From: Pelodera strongyloides
Taxonomy: Eukaryota; Nematoda; Chromadorea; Rhabditida; Rhabditidae
DNA: 64,000 nt
Direction of reading: 5' to 3'
Assembly: GCA_036852015.1 (NCBI GenBank)
Contig: JAANDG010000089.1
Span: 236,501 to 300,500 of the forward strand
Shown piece after piece: positions 35,591 through 48,219 of the stretch (position 1 is the stretch's first letter; each line of letters begins with the position of its first letter). Under the pieces are notes generated by a model. That model had not been told where the DNA came from. It did no database searches and saw only the letters and a program-made list of their open reading frames with translations. The position numbers and the translations under genes are program-made.

Positions 35591-36284
35591 GTTACATAAG
35601 CCTGGAAGTGCTGTGTAAATATACACTCTTTTTGACATTCCAAGAACATTGCATTATGGTAACTGCAGTGAGAATTTTTTTTTCATTTTTGTTGCATTGT
35701 TGTTGCTTCGAAACCAAAAAATCTCTTACAGTGCACCAACATTTTGCACTCCAGTACATACTGAGAGCACTCCACTGTACTGTATCGTGCAAGTTAGTGC
35801 CGCCATGACACAACCAGAAAAAAAAACAATATCCGTAAGCAATGGGCCGCCAAGATAGCCTACTCTGCCTACTCATGTCACCCCTATTGTATATTTTGCT
35901 TGAAAATGATGTCCTCGGTAGCTGTCGATATTCCCGTGTTGCCAATCCGTGGCACAACGGACTCCGAAAGTAGCTCCATGATTCGGTATTAGTCGTGGGC
36001 GTCGCAGACGAGGTGCGTTTCAAGGTGTGAGAGCTGAGGGTGCTGAAAAGTGAATGTCACATCAGTAGTTCTGTCTTCTCTCTTCTCTCACTGTTGCGTG
36101 AGCAAGCCGAAATTTAGCCTAATTGTAAGTATACTAGCTTCTGCGGTCGTGCAGTATGCAGTACACTGGAACATGTTCTTCTACCAATTGAAGGAAGATG
36201 CACCAAATAATATGATCCACTACAGCAGTATGACTGTGACACTACGGAATGTGTCACCTTTGGGTAGATATATATGAATACCAG

Positions 36285-36502
36285 AGTACTGCACAGGCGA
36301 TCACTTCAAAGCTTCACAAAAATGGGCACACATATGTGAAACGCTTGAAGCGTATTGCCTATATTTAAGTTACTGAGACTCATTTTGCGTATTTTGGAGT
36401 TGCGAAAAGTTGCACTGTTTATACCAAATTCTTGAAACATATCTTGGTTTTCGTTTAAGACATGACGACAAATAAACCTTTCGCCTTTATATAATAAGAT
36501 GG
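36285..36502 (+). repeat. Dispersed repeat ending CTTTATATAATAAGAT (copy 2)
   Basis: Same start (AATACCAGA) and end motif as the block at 26330-26531, with a partly alignable interior (GTGTGAAACG-type segment). Confidence 0.5.
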
Positions 36503-37109
36503 CTGCCCAACATTGCGCTTCAAACCAACATGTTTCTTACAAAAAGTACCTTTTTGTTTCTAATTTCCAGGGACGATCTTTACCCACCTGGGCACAGTTG
36601 TCGTTGTGGTTCCTGAAATGTGTTATCCTTCAATTAATAGTTCCTCACCATGTATGTTAGAGTGAATGTCTAGGCACTGCAGCCCTTTCGGTAATCATTG
36701 TATGATAGACCCGAGTCCGCCTGTTGCAAACTGAACACCGTCGGCTCCACGGTAGACCTCTTTAGATGACAGTTGCATACTGTTTTATTTTACTGGAGAA
36801 ATGCACAAGTCTAGCTAATAACAGTCATAACAGTTGCCTACTGCACATCCTAGGTGACAAGTTTTTGCTTAAACCCTTTGTGAGTGACAGATGCATACTG
36901 CAGAAGTACAGGCTACAGGAACATGCTGTAGACCTGCAGGACTGCAATGCATACAGAAAGGTTTGGGCACAAGAAAACCCACAAAAAATGAAGGCATGAA
37001 AAACTCATCTAATGATCTAGGAGGTTTTCCGAATTTATCTAGGAGAAACTATAGTGACGTCATGCAAGAAACCTAAAAAGTGATTTGCTCATTTTTCGGG
37101 AATATTCTC

Positions 37110-37500
37110 CAGTGTACTACGTGCGCATTCGCGAAACTGGCGTGCAAGCCGCATGCGCATGGCGTAAAACGCGAATATCCCAAGACACAACGGCGGAAGT
37201 ACGGCTTGCATGCGGCGACACGCAAGACTTTTCCCGCCGTTTTCGCAGACTTTTCGCGTGTAAACGGGCTATGATCGGCGAGCACATCGAAACTTGGCGT
37301 GCGCGTGGTTTCGACGTGTAGGTGGCAACGGTATGGCGTGCAAGCCGTGGTTTCGGCGTGTAGGCGCCCACGGTACGGGGTGCAAGCCGCGTGGGTTCGG
37401 CGGCATACGCCATAGCCATACCACAAATGCGTGACACTTTTTTCATACCCGCCTACACGCCGTACCGTTGCGCTTCCACGCCCATTTTTTCGTTGCGGAA
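37110..37500. repeat. GC-rich degenerate minisatellite
   Basis: Recurring pieces such as GGCGTGCAAGCCG, TTTCGGCGTGTAGG and CACGGTACGG occur on both strands, with a period of roughly 45-60 bp. It is much richer in CpG than its surroundings. No coding evidence: open frames occur in several frames at once. Confidence 0.6.
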
Positions 37501-37937
37501 TTTACCATCTCGAGTGAACTGTGCACGCCACGAGAAGATAAAAAAAAAGAGTTTTTTCAACGTTATCCACAGCGTGGCACGCCAAGTTCCGTCAGTAAAA
37601 TCCATCTAGCTTCTTGAACTTGCTAAAGAGGAAGAGGAATCCCGGTTTGCCGCTCAGCGTCACTAACAAACCGGTCTAACACATTTACTGCTGCAATTAA
37701 AAGTACCCAAAGTATAGAACGTACCCAAAGGATGCGAAGAGGTGCTGTGGTACATTTGCGTGGTAATGAGACTTTATATACATGAGACGAAATTGTAGTA
37801 TATGCAAATTTTGGCGGCACCTTTATTGAGTAGTGTATCAAAGACGGTTTCAGTTACAGTATTTTAGTTGATTTGGCAATGTACGTAGTTCTTTGTTTGT
37901 CCAATATACGCTTCACAAATCATGAGCCAACAACGCT

Positions 37938-38111
37938 TTAAGGCGAAATGCCGACCGGTTTTTGAAACGCATCGCGGAGAACTGAATTCTTACGTAAGTT
38001 GCTCGAATTTAGTGCGATTTTTTCATTCTAATTTATGTTCATTTGCATATGCTGAATACGAATGCTGATGTACACGATGCGTTTCAAAAACCGGCCGGTA
38101 TTTCGCTTTAA
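37938..38111. mobile_element. Palindromic TTAA element, GCGAAATACCGGCCGG family
   Basis: TTAAGGCGAAATGCCGACCG at the left and CCGGCCGGTATTTCGCTTTAA at the right; 174 bp, flanked by TTAA. It is the closest relative of 20008-20194. Confidence 0.85.
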
Positions 38112-38159
38112 TAATCTGCACTGTGACTTTTTTTTAGGTAAAAATGAAAAAAAAATGTG

Positions 38160-38705
38160 ACGAGCTGAGGGCCTCATAACGCTGTTTTCTGTGTACACAA
38201 ATTAGATTCCAGTTTGTAACGAACTTTCCTGTACGTAAAAACAGTGCCGACGGTTCACGATGGTTTCTGCATATTAAAAACGAGATCATTTTCCCATCTT
38301 GCCACGACTTATTCTTCACTGAATCATCATGCTTTGCTTATATATTACTTTGTAAAGAAATTTTCTGAGATAAAATATCTTTTGTTTTGGTAAGAGTGTT
38401 GGTCTTGTCACGGTTTCTGGGATAAAACCGTGATTTCATTATGGTATTCTTACCACGAACGCAATAAAACAGCATGCTTTGTTTGAGTGGAGAATTCCTG
38501 TCACGGCGTTTTCTGCAATAAAACACCGTGCTTCGGCAGGAGCATTTTGGCACGATGTTTTTGTTAATTAGACTACTTTCCACGATGTTTTCTGACGCTA
38601 AAACATCTGCATCTGATTTGAGAGATATCTTTGTCATGATGTTTTCTGATGGTTTGACTTGTCCTAGACATAAAAACAGATATCATTTTGTAACGTTTTT
38701 TCTGT
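38160..38705. repeat. Degenerate array of hairpin units (CACGATGTTTTCTG)
   Basis: Recurring units of the form CACGRYGTTTTCTG, a short spacer, then TAAAACAYCGTG occur near 38407, 38500, 38550 and 38633, with weaker ones before. Each unit can fold on itself. Spacing is irregular (about 50-95 bp). Confidence 0.5.
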
Positions 38706-38834
38706 ACCCAAGACAGCTATGAGTTTCTCATCGTATCACATTATTTTTCCTTATCTTTTTGTTTCTGTAAATATTTGTTTTACTTTGTTTTACTTACACG
38801 TTCCTACGCTAATTCTTTGGCATGTGTTTGGCAT

Positions 38835-39200
38835 GTTTTGAAAAGGTGCAGTCAACGTTCATTACATCAGTGCAGTCAACATTCATTATATCATGGAACA
38901 ACTACCGTAACAGGGCGTATAAGAAATAGTGTGAGTTTTGCAGAGGGGGTCGACGGCAGGGAAAATAAATTCAGCGAAATAGTATGGTGGAAAGAGAGGG
39001 TCTTTTTATTATCCATTTTCTTTTTTTTTATGCAAAGTGCATGCACATCGTGTTGCATCTCCGTTTTCATTTGGTGTTTTGTTGTCATTCGAATTCACAA
39101 AGCAAATGGTTTGCTAAGGTTTCGGCACTATTACTTTGAGACATGTTTCTGGTTGTTTATTTGTTGCGACATAACTTTTATTTGTTGCGACATAACTTAT
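38835..39200. repeat. Two short tandem duplications
   Basis: A 26-bp block (GTGCAGTCAACRTTCATTA) occurs twice at 38845-38893, and a 22-bp block (TTATTTGTTGCGACATAAC) twice near 39155-39200. Confidence 0.7.
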
Positions 39201-40099
39201 TATCCGTACGCAGATTCATTTGCGAGCGTTTAAGCCAGTGCATCACTGTTCATGAAAATCATTCACAATTTGTTCTTCCTGCTTCTCTGTAAGCCTTGTT
39301 TTGAAACCGAGATTTGTGCCCGCCTTGCCATCGATAGATATATTCATGTGACCTGAACTTTGGCCCTATGGCCTGAACATTTTTCTGTAGTTTCTTATTT
39401 TATTGCTTTTTTTTGCTTTCATGCATAAATTCTTTTCTTTTAGATAGGGTGATGCGACTGTGTGCCCATGGGTGGATTTGATGTTCAATGGCTTTGGAAC
39501 TATAGACGGCTGACAGCGCGGAACTACCGAGTGTCTGGTGCAGCTGGCTCTCCTCAAGCAGTGTCCTAAAGACTATTTAAATGTAAGTATTTGAATTTAG
39601 TATCACTGAATGTTGTTGTTTGAATACTTGTTAGAATGGAGAAACATAAAAGACTCGCTCGCGGGTGTGCATTAGTTAATTAGCATATGAGGCGCATCAG
39701 GATATTACATACGCATATGCCCCGTGATTTAATGCGTCTGGCCTGGTAGGAACCTTGTACCAGATGATATATTTTGTATTATCAATTATCGGCATAATCA
39801 CTGTGCAGCCAAGAGGCAAGTGCATTAAGAGAATAGCGTTTATCTTTTGCTTTAAAGGCATAGACGAAGACGAGACCAGACCATTTTTAAATACTGAGTC
39901 CCTTTTTCTGCATTTGCATTCCAGCTATTTAGTATTTGGAATTTTGGAATTTGGAACGGCTTAAACTTTTAGCCTGTTGTTCTAATTCTAATTTTGAGTT
40001 AATTTGGTTACCTAGAAAGAAGATTTGTTGAGCTGTTCAGCAGTAAACTATAAATCTGTTCAGTGGCAGTATACTATTTATACATGTTTGCTTATTTGG

Positions 40100-40990
40100 A
40101 CCGTCATTTCGTCATTATCAGTCTTCCAGGAGACCGAAGCGGGAAGCCCGATTACCTGGTTGTGTGTATGGTAACTACAGTGAGGAGGGAGTTGTGGGAG
40201 CTCGATCGACCTTTATTCTTGAATGGCGGAGTCTACCTGGCTACCGCTGAGAACACCACTTTTGATGACAGCTAGGTATGTTCGATGTCCGTAAAACTAC
40301 ATATTGATTGTACTCAAAATATAGGTATTACCTTTCGTTGAAACTGTATTTCACGGTGCGTACCATAAAATGTTAAACCCAAAGGAAGGGTTTTTTGCAT
40401 TCTTTATTTCCTGAGCTTGTTTGGGCCACATTACTTTATTGGGCCATATCAGGGCGTTACAAATTGAAATTGTATTAATATTGGTGATTTCACTAATATA
40501 ATTTGTAATGTAATTAGCTTAGCAGATTATCGCTCGTGTGTGTCGGAACAATGCGACATGGTTCCCCTTTTGCATTCTCGGTTTTTTTTCTGGCTGCAGT
40601 CTCCAGAGGAATGTTATCACTATTTTCGGCAATCATGCGGTGTTTAACTAAATCCAAAAGCGTATATTTTAGTCTGAATGAAGCATTCTAGAGCTACCTA
40701 AAATGAACAATTGAAATGTCGGTAACTATTAATCTTGTTCAGAACTAGTAGTTGTATTGTTGTATATGTGTTTTTTCATTACGTTTGTTCTAGAAGCCCG
40801 AGCCCGATTGGTCACACGGCGACTACGGTAACGCAACGCATAGTTGTATAGTTGATGTGAGTATGAGGAGAGAGAGAGCCTCGTCGGATTTTCATTCCTG
40901 GACGAACGGGAACGGGTGTCTACTTCCGGGAACGCATCTTTGAAGACTAAACCTGGTATGTGCGACCGTAAAACTAACTTTTCATTATAT
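40100..40990 (+). other. Tandem pair of exon-like blocks without a shared open frame
   Basis: 40128-40274 and about 40790-40950 are homologous, including the donor and intron start (GGTATGT followed by CGTAAAACTA), with a period of about 676 bp. The first copy has an open frame of 70 codons, but no frame is open in both copies at aligned positions. That favours non-coding exons or a decayed gene. Confidence 0.35.
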
Positions 40991-41931
40991 TCAAAATACA
41001 TATTGTCTTTTGAGTCCATATGTTTCAGTTGGTTCTCATAAACTCAGTTCAGTTGGTTGAAGTCACTTTTGTTGAAATGTGTACACTATGTCTGTTACCT
41101 AGTGTGCTGCGTGCAGCGCACATTGTTGCGGTTTCTGAAACCCATTGTTTGCTAATTGCTAGTGCCAGACCTTGTGAACATTCTTTTAATGAGATATTTA
41201 TAACTTATATAATTTATCTATTCTTTTAGAGTGTTGTTGCAAGGGGAGGGGAGATTCACATGATAATATGGTGATTATCGGTTGAAAGTCAGATCGAATA
41301 GAACATACCCACACTCCTTTGAATGTCTCTGAAAGTAAGTGGGTCTTTTACTACTTTTGATCCTTTATTTTTAGTGAGTGCCTTCGTTATTGATTGTAGT
41401 AGTATAGCGGGTTCGCAAGATCTTTTTGCTAATAAGTGGCTTTGGCTTACCTTTATTAATCGTCCAGAGTGAAATAGACGTGTGTTTCAAAATGGCAATA
41501 AGGAGATGCGATTCCTAATGAGTGGTTCTGGCGTATTCATTTCATTGGAAAGTTTGGTGTTGATGTGTGTAGTTGTGTTCGTTGTTCTTTTTTTTCTGCC
41601 GAGTTAATTTATTGTTTTCACTTTCAGATTGAATCATTGAATGGGAATGAATGGCTGGATCTTAATGGATTGGAGCTGTTGTCTTGATGTATCTTCCTCT
41701 ACTTCCTACTTCCTCTAAAATCCGGTTCGCAAGGTTCGTTGTTTGTTTCCAATGCGCCGCCACACACAATCTGCATCCATTTGACTCGTATAATGAAGAC
41801 TACGTATAAACTAGTGTGTGGCGGCCCACCCATTTCGCTCCTTCGCGCACCAGCGAAATGTGGGCCTGGATTAGGCCTGAGATAGGCGTGAGATCGGCGC
41901 TCTTCAACATTCTGTGTATTTCTTTTCGCCT

Positions 41932-42086
41932 CGGGGAGTAAATTAGGTCCGCATCTCAAAATTTTGGGGAGGTGATTTAGACTGATTTGCATATAATGCA
42001 TTAGGGATCGGGAGATGATTTAGACTAATTTGCATATAATGCATTGCGGATCGGGAGGTGATCGTCCGCATTTGGCGGGGTGTTTT
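41932..42086 (+). repeat. Dispersed repeat (copy A) with an inner duplication
   Basis: Contains two tandem copies of a unit with GATTTAGACTRATTTGCATA and GATCGGGAG, then CCGCATTTGGCGGGGTGTTTT. An inverted copy is at 57112-57272. Confidence 0.75.
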
Positions 42087-45000
42087 GTGCTATGTTTCGC
42101 CTACACCTGGCCTACATCAGGCACACATCAGGCCATCAGACGTACCAGTCGCGTACCTTTTCTTTGTCCCTCCGTCCCTCGAGCCTCTTTCCCTTTATGT
42201 GAGACTTGGGAGAGGTGTTACGGTGCTGGCGCCCCACTCTTTTTGGGCCCAGTGTAGGCCGCAACCGGCCAAGTTTTCTGTTTCGTGTTTCCTCACTGGA
42301 ACGCGGGCGAGTGCTTGTCAGCTTGTCTGCTTGTTCGAGAGTTTTCTTTTGCAGGATTGCAGGGAATGCAAAGGAATGTGAATTCGCCAACGCTTATTTT
42401 CTGGATGATACTTCATGAGCAATGAATACATTCCTGCACTCGTTCTGTAAGTTATTGAGCTTTTTGCTTATTTCTATTCTAGTTTGTTACCGTATCATCA
42501 TTATCCTACCTATGAAGTACTCATCGTGGGTTTGTGCTAAAGTTGTGTAACTTTGGATTTGGGCTGAAGTCGCTGAAGAATATTAAATGTGATTTGTTTC
42601 TATTGTGTATTGGAAATCCAAAGTGACGCACGGAAGTAAATGAAGTGCCTCAATATAATGTGAAGGTGAAGCCAGAAGCCTGTTCATTCAGTCTAGTATT
42701 TCTAAATACGTGATGTTTTACGACCACGACTGTCATTTATGGTGCACAACATTTTAAATGATATTGTGCTCGCCGGCTTCAAAGACAAATTGAGTAAATT
42801 CGTATTTCGAACAGGATAAGGTCGGAACAGTTTTCAATTTTAGTACCGTAATTCCAATGGAGGACGAAGTCATCATGTGGTTCATTTTTTCCTTTCTTCG
42901 CGAGTGCACTAATAGCGATCTGACGAGAGAGTGAAGGAGAAGTGTCGACTTCACACATATGAATGACTGCATCTTCATATTTATTCAAATTTACTGTAAG
43001 TTGTTTACTAAAGTTTTGCTTGATTCGTTGTGCTAATTATGAGCGCGTGTTTGTGAAGTTTGTATCAGTTCTCACTCAACTACCCTTGACCGTTGCCAAT
43101 CAAGACTCTAGACTTGTGTTTAATACTATATGCACCAAGTATTCAGTATGGCAAATCTGCGCGTTTTGCTTCTAAGTATCAAACAGTCTCAAGTCTGTGT
43201 GCAATTTACCATAATTATGACAAAATTTTGATATTTATCCGCATTATATGCGTCATGCTAAAAAAAAGACTAAAAGAGTATGCATAGTGCACTTTTGAAA
43301 AAACGGTCCCGCTGCTAACTGCCGCCAAAACTGTAGGTATTCTCGTGTAGTTCCAGGATATGATAAATGTTCGATACTTGGAAGGAAAATGAGGCAAATT
43401 TTGCCATACGTTGAAACCCCATTCGCGTTTTTTTTTATAAAGTGGTGATGGCCGAATGATGGTTATGTTTCACAGGTTATCTATGTTGAATGCATTGTTT
43501 GTTGCAATGCTCATTTACTGAACGCATGTAAACTTCAAATACTCGTAAGTAGAACTGAACCCGAGTATTGCATTTCAGTTCGCTCAATCAATGGAGAATG
43601 ACAAGGGACCATGGTTACGTGATAGTTGTTTGGTATCGTATGTACAATCGAAAGACGAGGAGCGGATTGTTGCATGTTCCTGACCGATTTTGAAAAAAAT
43701 GGTTTGTTTTACTTCTTTTTATTTAATTTTATATCTCCTTCACTGTATTTGGTTGTGGTACAAGGGGGATTGGGTTGAATGTTGAATATGTTTGCGTTTT
43801 TGGTTGCACCTTGTGGAGGTTTTCCCCCGTGGGTTTATTAGGTGAGAAACTACCAGTACTATTAAAAACTGGCGTAAACTACTTAGTCAGACAAACGGAC
43901 TACCTCGAGGTACCGTATCATGAATAACTGTAAGCTACATTTTACCAAAAATTGACCAAGCCAACTGAGAGAGTATTGGAAAAAGTGGTCACGATGTCAC
44001 GAATCACTAAAAATACACATAAGGTTGTGGAGCCTCTAACCCTGAAAGTTACGGTGGTTTTTGATTGTAATTGTTTACGTTGATGGTGATAGCTCGATAG
44101 TTCTTAGCTCGTCGTGGTTTAATGAAGAAAGTCCCTAGAAGTTCTGATGGTTTCTAGTTGTTTTGTTCAAGTTCCAATGTGCCCATCCAAGAAACACCGT
44201 ATGTGACTGTGACGCTTGATGTTACAGTAGCGCACAAAGTTATCACCTCTACGGATGTTATGTATAATCGTATAATGTTGCATTGCTTTGCCTGCGCCTC
44301 GCCTATGTATGTGACTGTGTCTAACTCTCTGTAACAAATATGTGGATACGCTCCGTTGATACATGTGAATACATACAGGGCGCATAAGTGTGCTGTAGGC
44401 GGTCTATTTTCACCAATTACCAATTACGGATGCACAAGTAAATGCCTGTGGAAGTAATGCATGATTTTACTTTTCCAGGTTCGGCAAATGACACAAATAA
44501 ATGTTCCACTTTCTGAGGAAATTTCCGGCCCCCCGATGTTGTAACTCTCAATTGCTGGCTAGCTAGCACGACCACTGTTCCACTCGTCGTTTATCCAGGT
44601 AATACCGTCCATTTCTTTTTAGAATATGTGGGCTTGTCCCATATAACAGTAGATCAAATTAAATCGAGTTCGGCTATGAGCTATCAGTTTTATTATAATT
44701 CATGACACAATTCGATTTCGATGATAATTGTCTATAAGTTATAGGTTTCTAATGAGGGATGCTGGAACCTGGAACACGGAAATAACCTAAGGAAACCGTT
44801 CACCCTTCACACTACACGTTTATACAACGATGCGAGCCTCCCTGCGAATTCGAGGTTCCAAGTTTCCAAGGTATGTTGTTTTTTCTTATTTCTTACACGA
44901 TCGTATATATCGCTTTGCTATATGTTGGGTCCTCTGGCTAAAAGTTCATGAATTTGTTTGTGCAGAAAGAACAGGTGAACAGGGTTTTCTGAAAACCGAA

Positions 45001-45886
45001 CCATAAAGTATTCCATAGGTCGGAGTTTGCCCCATGAGACCCTGAGCTACCGTAGTCAGACACATTCTCATTACTTTTTATCTTTGTTATGTTCAACGTA
45101 ATTGCCATTGCAAGTGAGTCGAACCCAACGCTCAATTCTATCTGACTACCGCCTCTCGTTATGACATCTGGGATAGTTGATAGCTGAACTTCGTGAATTT
45201 TTGTAACGTGATACGGGAATTGTCATTTTTGTATTTCTGAAAGAACCTCCGTTCTGTACAAGTAAAGACTGTAGTTCTTTCCCCGTGGAGTCCTCTTTTA
45301 ATTCTGCTCATTCTGCTGACTAATGCTGGAGTGTAACTGACATGCGTTGGTCTTGGTCACTTGGCTGCGTCTTGGCATGCAGAGTGCACGCCAAATAAAA
45401 TTATAGGGCAAGGGCAGCTACAATCATTAGCTTTTGAAAGAATTAGAATACTCTTGGAGACGCCCCAAACATAAATGCTTTATAATTAACTTGTCATAAC
45501 TTACATGCCACACACTGGTTAATATGAGAATGATTGTGTTAGGATAAAATTACCTAGATTATTTGTAACGTTGCACGCTAGATTGTGTAGTTTTTTGACT
45601 GTGACCATGTTATTGCGTAGAATGACACTTTGCTAGCTGAGCAGAACGTCCTTGGGAAAGAAACTTCCTTTTTTGTTGCAATATTCTCGTTTTCAGGGAT
45701 CACATATCAACGTTCATCGCCGACTTCACCAGAAGAAGCTCTCATCTAACTAAGCCTTGTCTTTTCTTTTCACCATTTTATTGCTCGTGCTTGTTCTCAC
45801 AGCCTCTCCCGCAAAATGTTTTCACAAGGGGGCGGGAGAGTGGCTGTTACTATTTTGTCCGTTGGTTCGCTATTCATATATGAATT

Positions 45887-45915
45887 GGGGGGTGGGGGGG
45901 GGGGGGGGGGGGGGG
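45887..45915. repeat. 29-base G-rich run (one T interruption)
   Basis: Simple G run just outside the inverted-repeat element that starts at 45970. Confidence 0.95.
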
Positions 45916-45969
45916 ATTGATTTATGAGAAGCATGATTAACTCAGCGCTGGGGGCAAGAAAAAAATTAT

Positions 45970-47223
45970 AAAATCCGCTATGCAGTGAAGTTAAATATAT
46001 TATTGAAAAAACATGAATTGTATTCAAAAGTGGGATGGGCTAAATTTAAACGGTGGTTCGGCTGGTTCTCGTCATGCGGCTATTCACTCAGTTTCGCCCA
46101 TCGCGGCATGTGGCGCTGCAGTGACTTCAAAAATCGTCGACTCACTGTATCGCCGAGTAATAAACCTCTGAAATCCGCTATACAGCGAAGTCAAATATAT
46201 TGTTAAAAAACTGGGGCAAAGATGAATTGTATTGAAAAGTGGGATCGACTAAATTTAAAAGGTGGATCCGCTAGTTCTCGGCGTGCGTCGATTCGCTGTA
46301 TCGCCGGTTTCACGCTGTTTCGTCCGTCGCCGCTCGCGGCGATTCACGCGCGGCTCGCGGTGGATCACTGTTTCGCCCTCGCGGTATGCGGTGCTTCAGT
46401 GACCAGTCCGTGTCGCCCGTGGCGGCGATTCTGTGCCGCCCGGGCGATTGCTGTGATTCTGTAGATGCCTGTGTCTATAACAACCCTTGTATTCGCTTCT
46501 ATTTTGCGGAACAATGTAAAAAAATAAAATTGCTGTCTTGGGCCACCGTTTCAGAGTGCTCGCTCATTTGCTGGCGATTCGCGCCTGTCTTGTGGGTCGC
46601 GTGGCGCGTGAAAATATTGTGTTGTGGCATGACGCCGGTGTTAATAAATTATGTGCTGAGATACCGCGCGAGGGACATTGGTAATACCGGCCTGGTAATA
46701 ATAAGTTGTGTGGTGGCACCGCGCTGGTGACGAATACGTACCGCTGTGGCCAGCGTTGTAATCTGACATCGCGGGGGCGTTATACAGCGCGTGTTAATAA
46801 ATATTGTGGTACCCCGCAGTGGTTACAAACATTGTGCTGTGATTCGGGGGTGGCGTCGCACGGGTGATAATACCGCGTGGGTGCAATACGGATTGTGTTG
46901 TGGCACCGCGCGGGATAGTAGTGCTGTGGCGGTGCCAATAAGTGTCGTGCTGATAAACCACGCTGATGTTAGTAATATCGCGCGGTGGCAGCGGGCGGAT
47001 GTGTATGGGTATTCTGTGGTGATACCGGCGGGTGAAATTTGTGGCACTGCGCGGGTGGCGGATACATGACCTGTTCTCATGAAGCTGACGCAGTTATGCT
47101 GTGACGTGCAAGCTTGTGCGGCCGAACCGCCGCTTAAATTTAGTTCATTACACTTTTGAATACAATTCATGTTCGCCCCAGTTTTTTCAATAATATATTT
47201 AACTTCGCTGTATAGCGGATTTT
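45970..47223. mobile_element. Inverted-repeat element with duplicated left end and GC-rich core
   Basis: The left end begins AAAATCCGCTATGCAG and the right end is its inverse (ATACAGCGGATTTT-like), with more than 100 bp of matching arm including AATATATTATTGAAAAAAC. A second left end occurs at 46171-46290. The interior (about 46290-47060) is a GC-rich degenerate repeat with recurring GTGGCACCGCGCGGG-like pieces. It has no transposase frame, so it is non-autonomous. The superfamily is unknown; no clear target duplication was seen. Confidence 0.7.
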
Positions 47224-48219
47224 AGAACCCCTAGCTCTCTAACGCATGTTGGGCACCCACATATGCAGCTGCTGTCTAGCGACCTTGGAAGATTTTTTGT
47301 GTGATCTGCGCTCGCGCACTGCTGTTTGTGTGCCCAACCATACGAATTGAAACCGAGGAATTTGGAAGGGTAGTGTATCTATGCTTCCTAGGAGCTTCAC
47401 ATACTTGGGCGCATTAACACACTTGCAGTTTGCACGAAGCTCACTCCCACATCGCTTCAGCGATCTCGCCGCGCGGAACCAAGACACCAAATTTTTGTGC
47501 AATAACGTCTGCCATATATATTTTGTAGCGGTTTGCGCACGACACACTCTGTGTGCCTTGAACGCAGTGTCACTTACGTAAATCAGCACAACTCGAACCG
47601 CAGGAGTTTTAAGCATGCATTAGGATCATATTTTTTGCGCGCGGGGTAGCTCCCACATATATGCATATTGTCTCTAGTGCGCTGAACCGTTTGCCCGCTG
47701 TATGAGCACAAGCCGCCAGTGTGCCACACATCTGGCTCTTTATTTTGCGCGTGGCACATCTACTAGACGCCCCGAGCACGTACGCGTGGGCAAGTACACC
47801 AGGCTCCGGCGCGCCCAAAGCATACCAGACCACCCCTCTTACGGGCGCGGGCAAAATTTCTAGGTACCCCGTACAATTTAACCCGTTCATCAGATTTTTT
47901 GTGCCCGGCACTGCGCTCTCCACGGACATGTTGCTGTGGAGCACGCGACACACATTCACGCCCATAATGTGACCCAGTATGTTGCGCACTGCGAACCACT
48001 TACGTACACCCGCGTATGAGCTGCACGCAACAATAACACAATGTTCACATTCCTGGCCTTCTGGCGCACGGATTCCAGAATTTTAACCTGGTTCTTGGAG
48101 TAGGGTGGTCTGCATGCGGCACCGCTCTTACCAAGCATTGAGTTGCGCCCTACCACTACGTTTAATATTACGTGCGTCCGCCAAGCATACCGCATACCCT
48201 TTCATTCCTCACCTTTTTT

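Noticed and set aside
35592..36023. 143-codon minus-strand open frame
   Set aside because: Its composition is unremarkable, there are no recognisable motifs and no splice partners, and it overlaps other frames of similar length.
40063..40275. 70-codon plus-strand open frame
   Set aside because: The homologous block 676 bp downstream does not keep this frame, so coding is not supported.
46222..47069. GC-rich plus-strand open frames
   Set aside because: They lie in the degenerate repeat core of an inverted-repeat element. Several frames and both strands are open at once, which reflects composition rather than coding.
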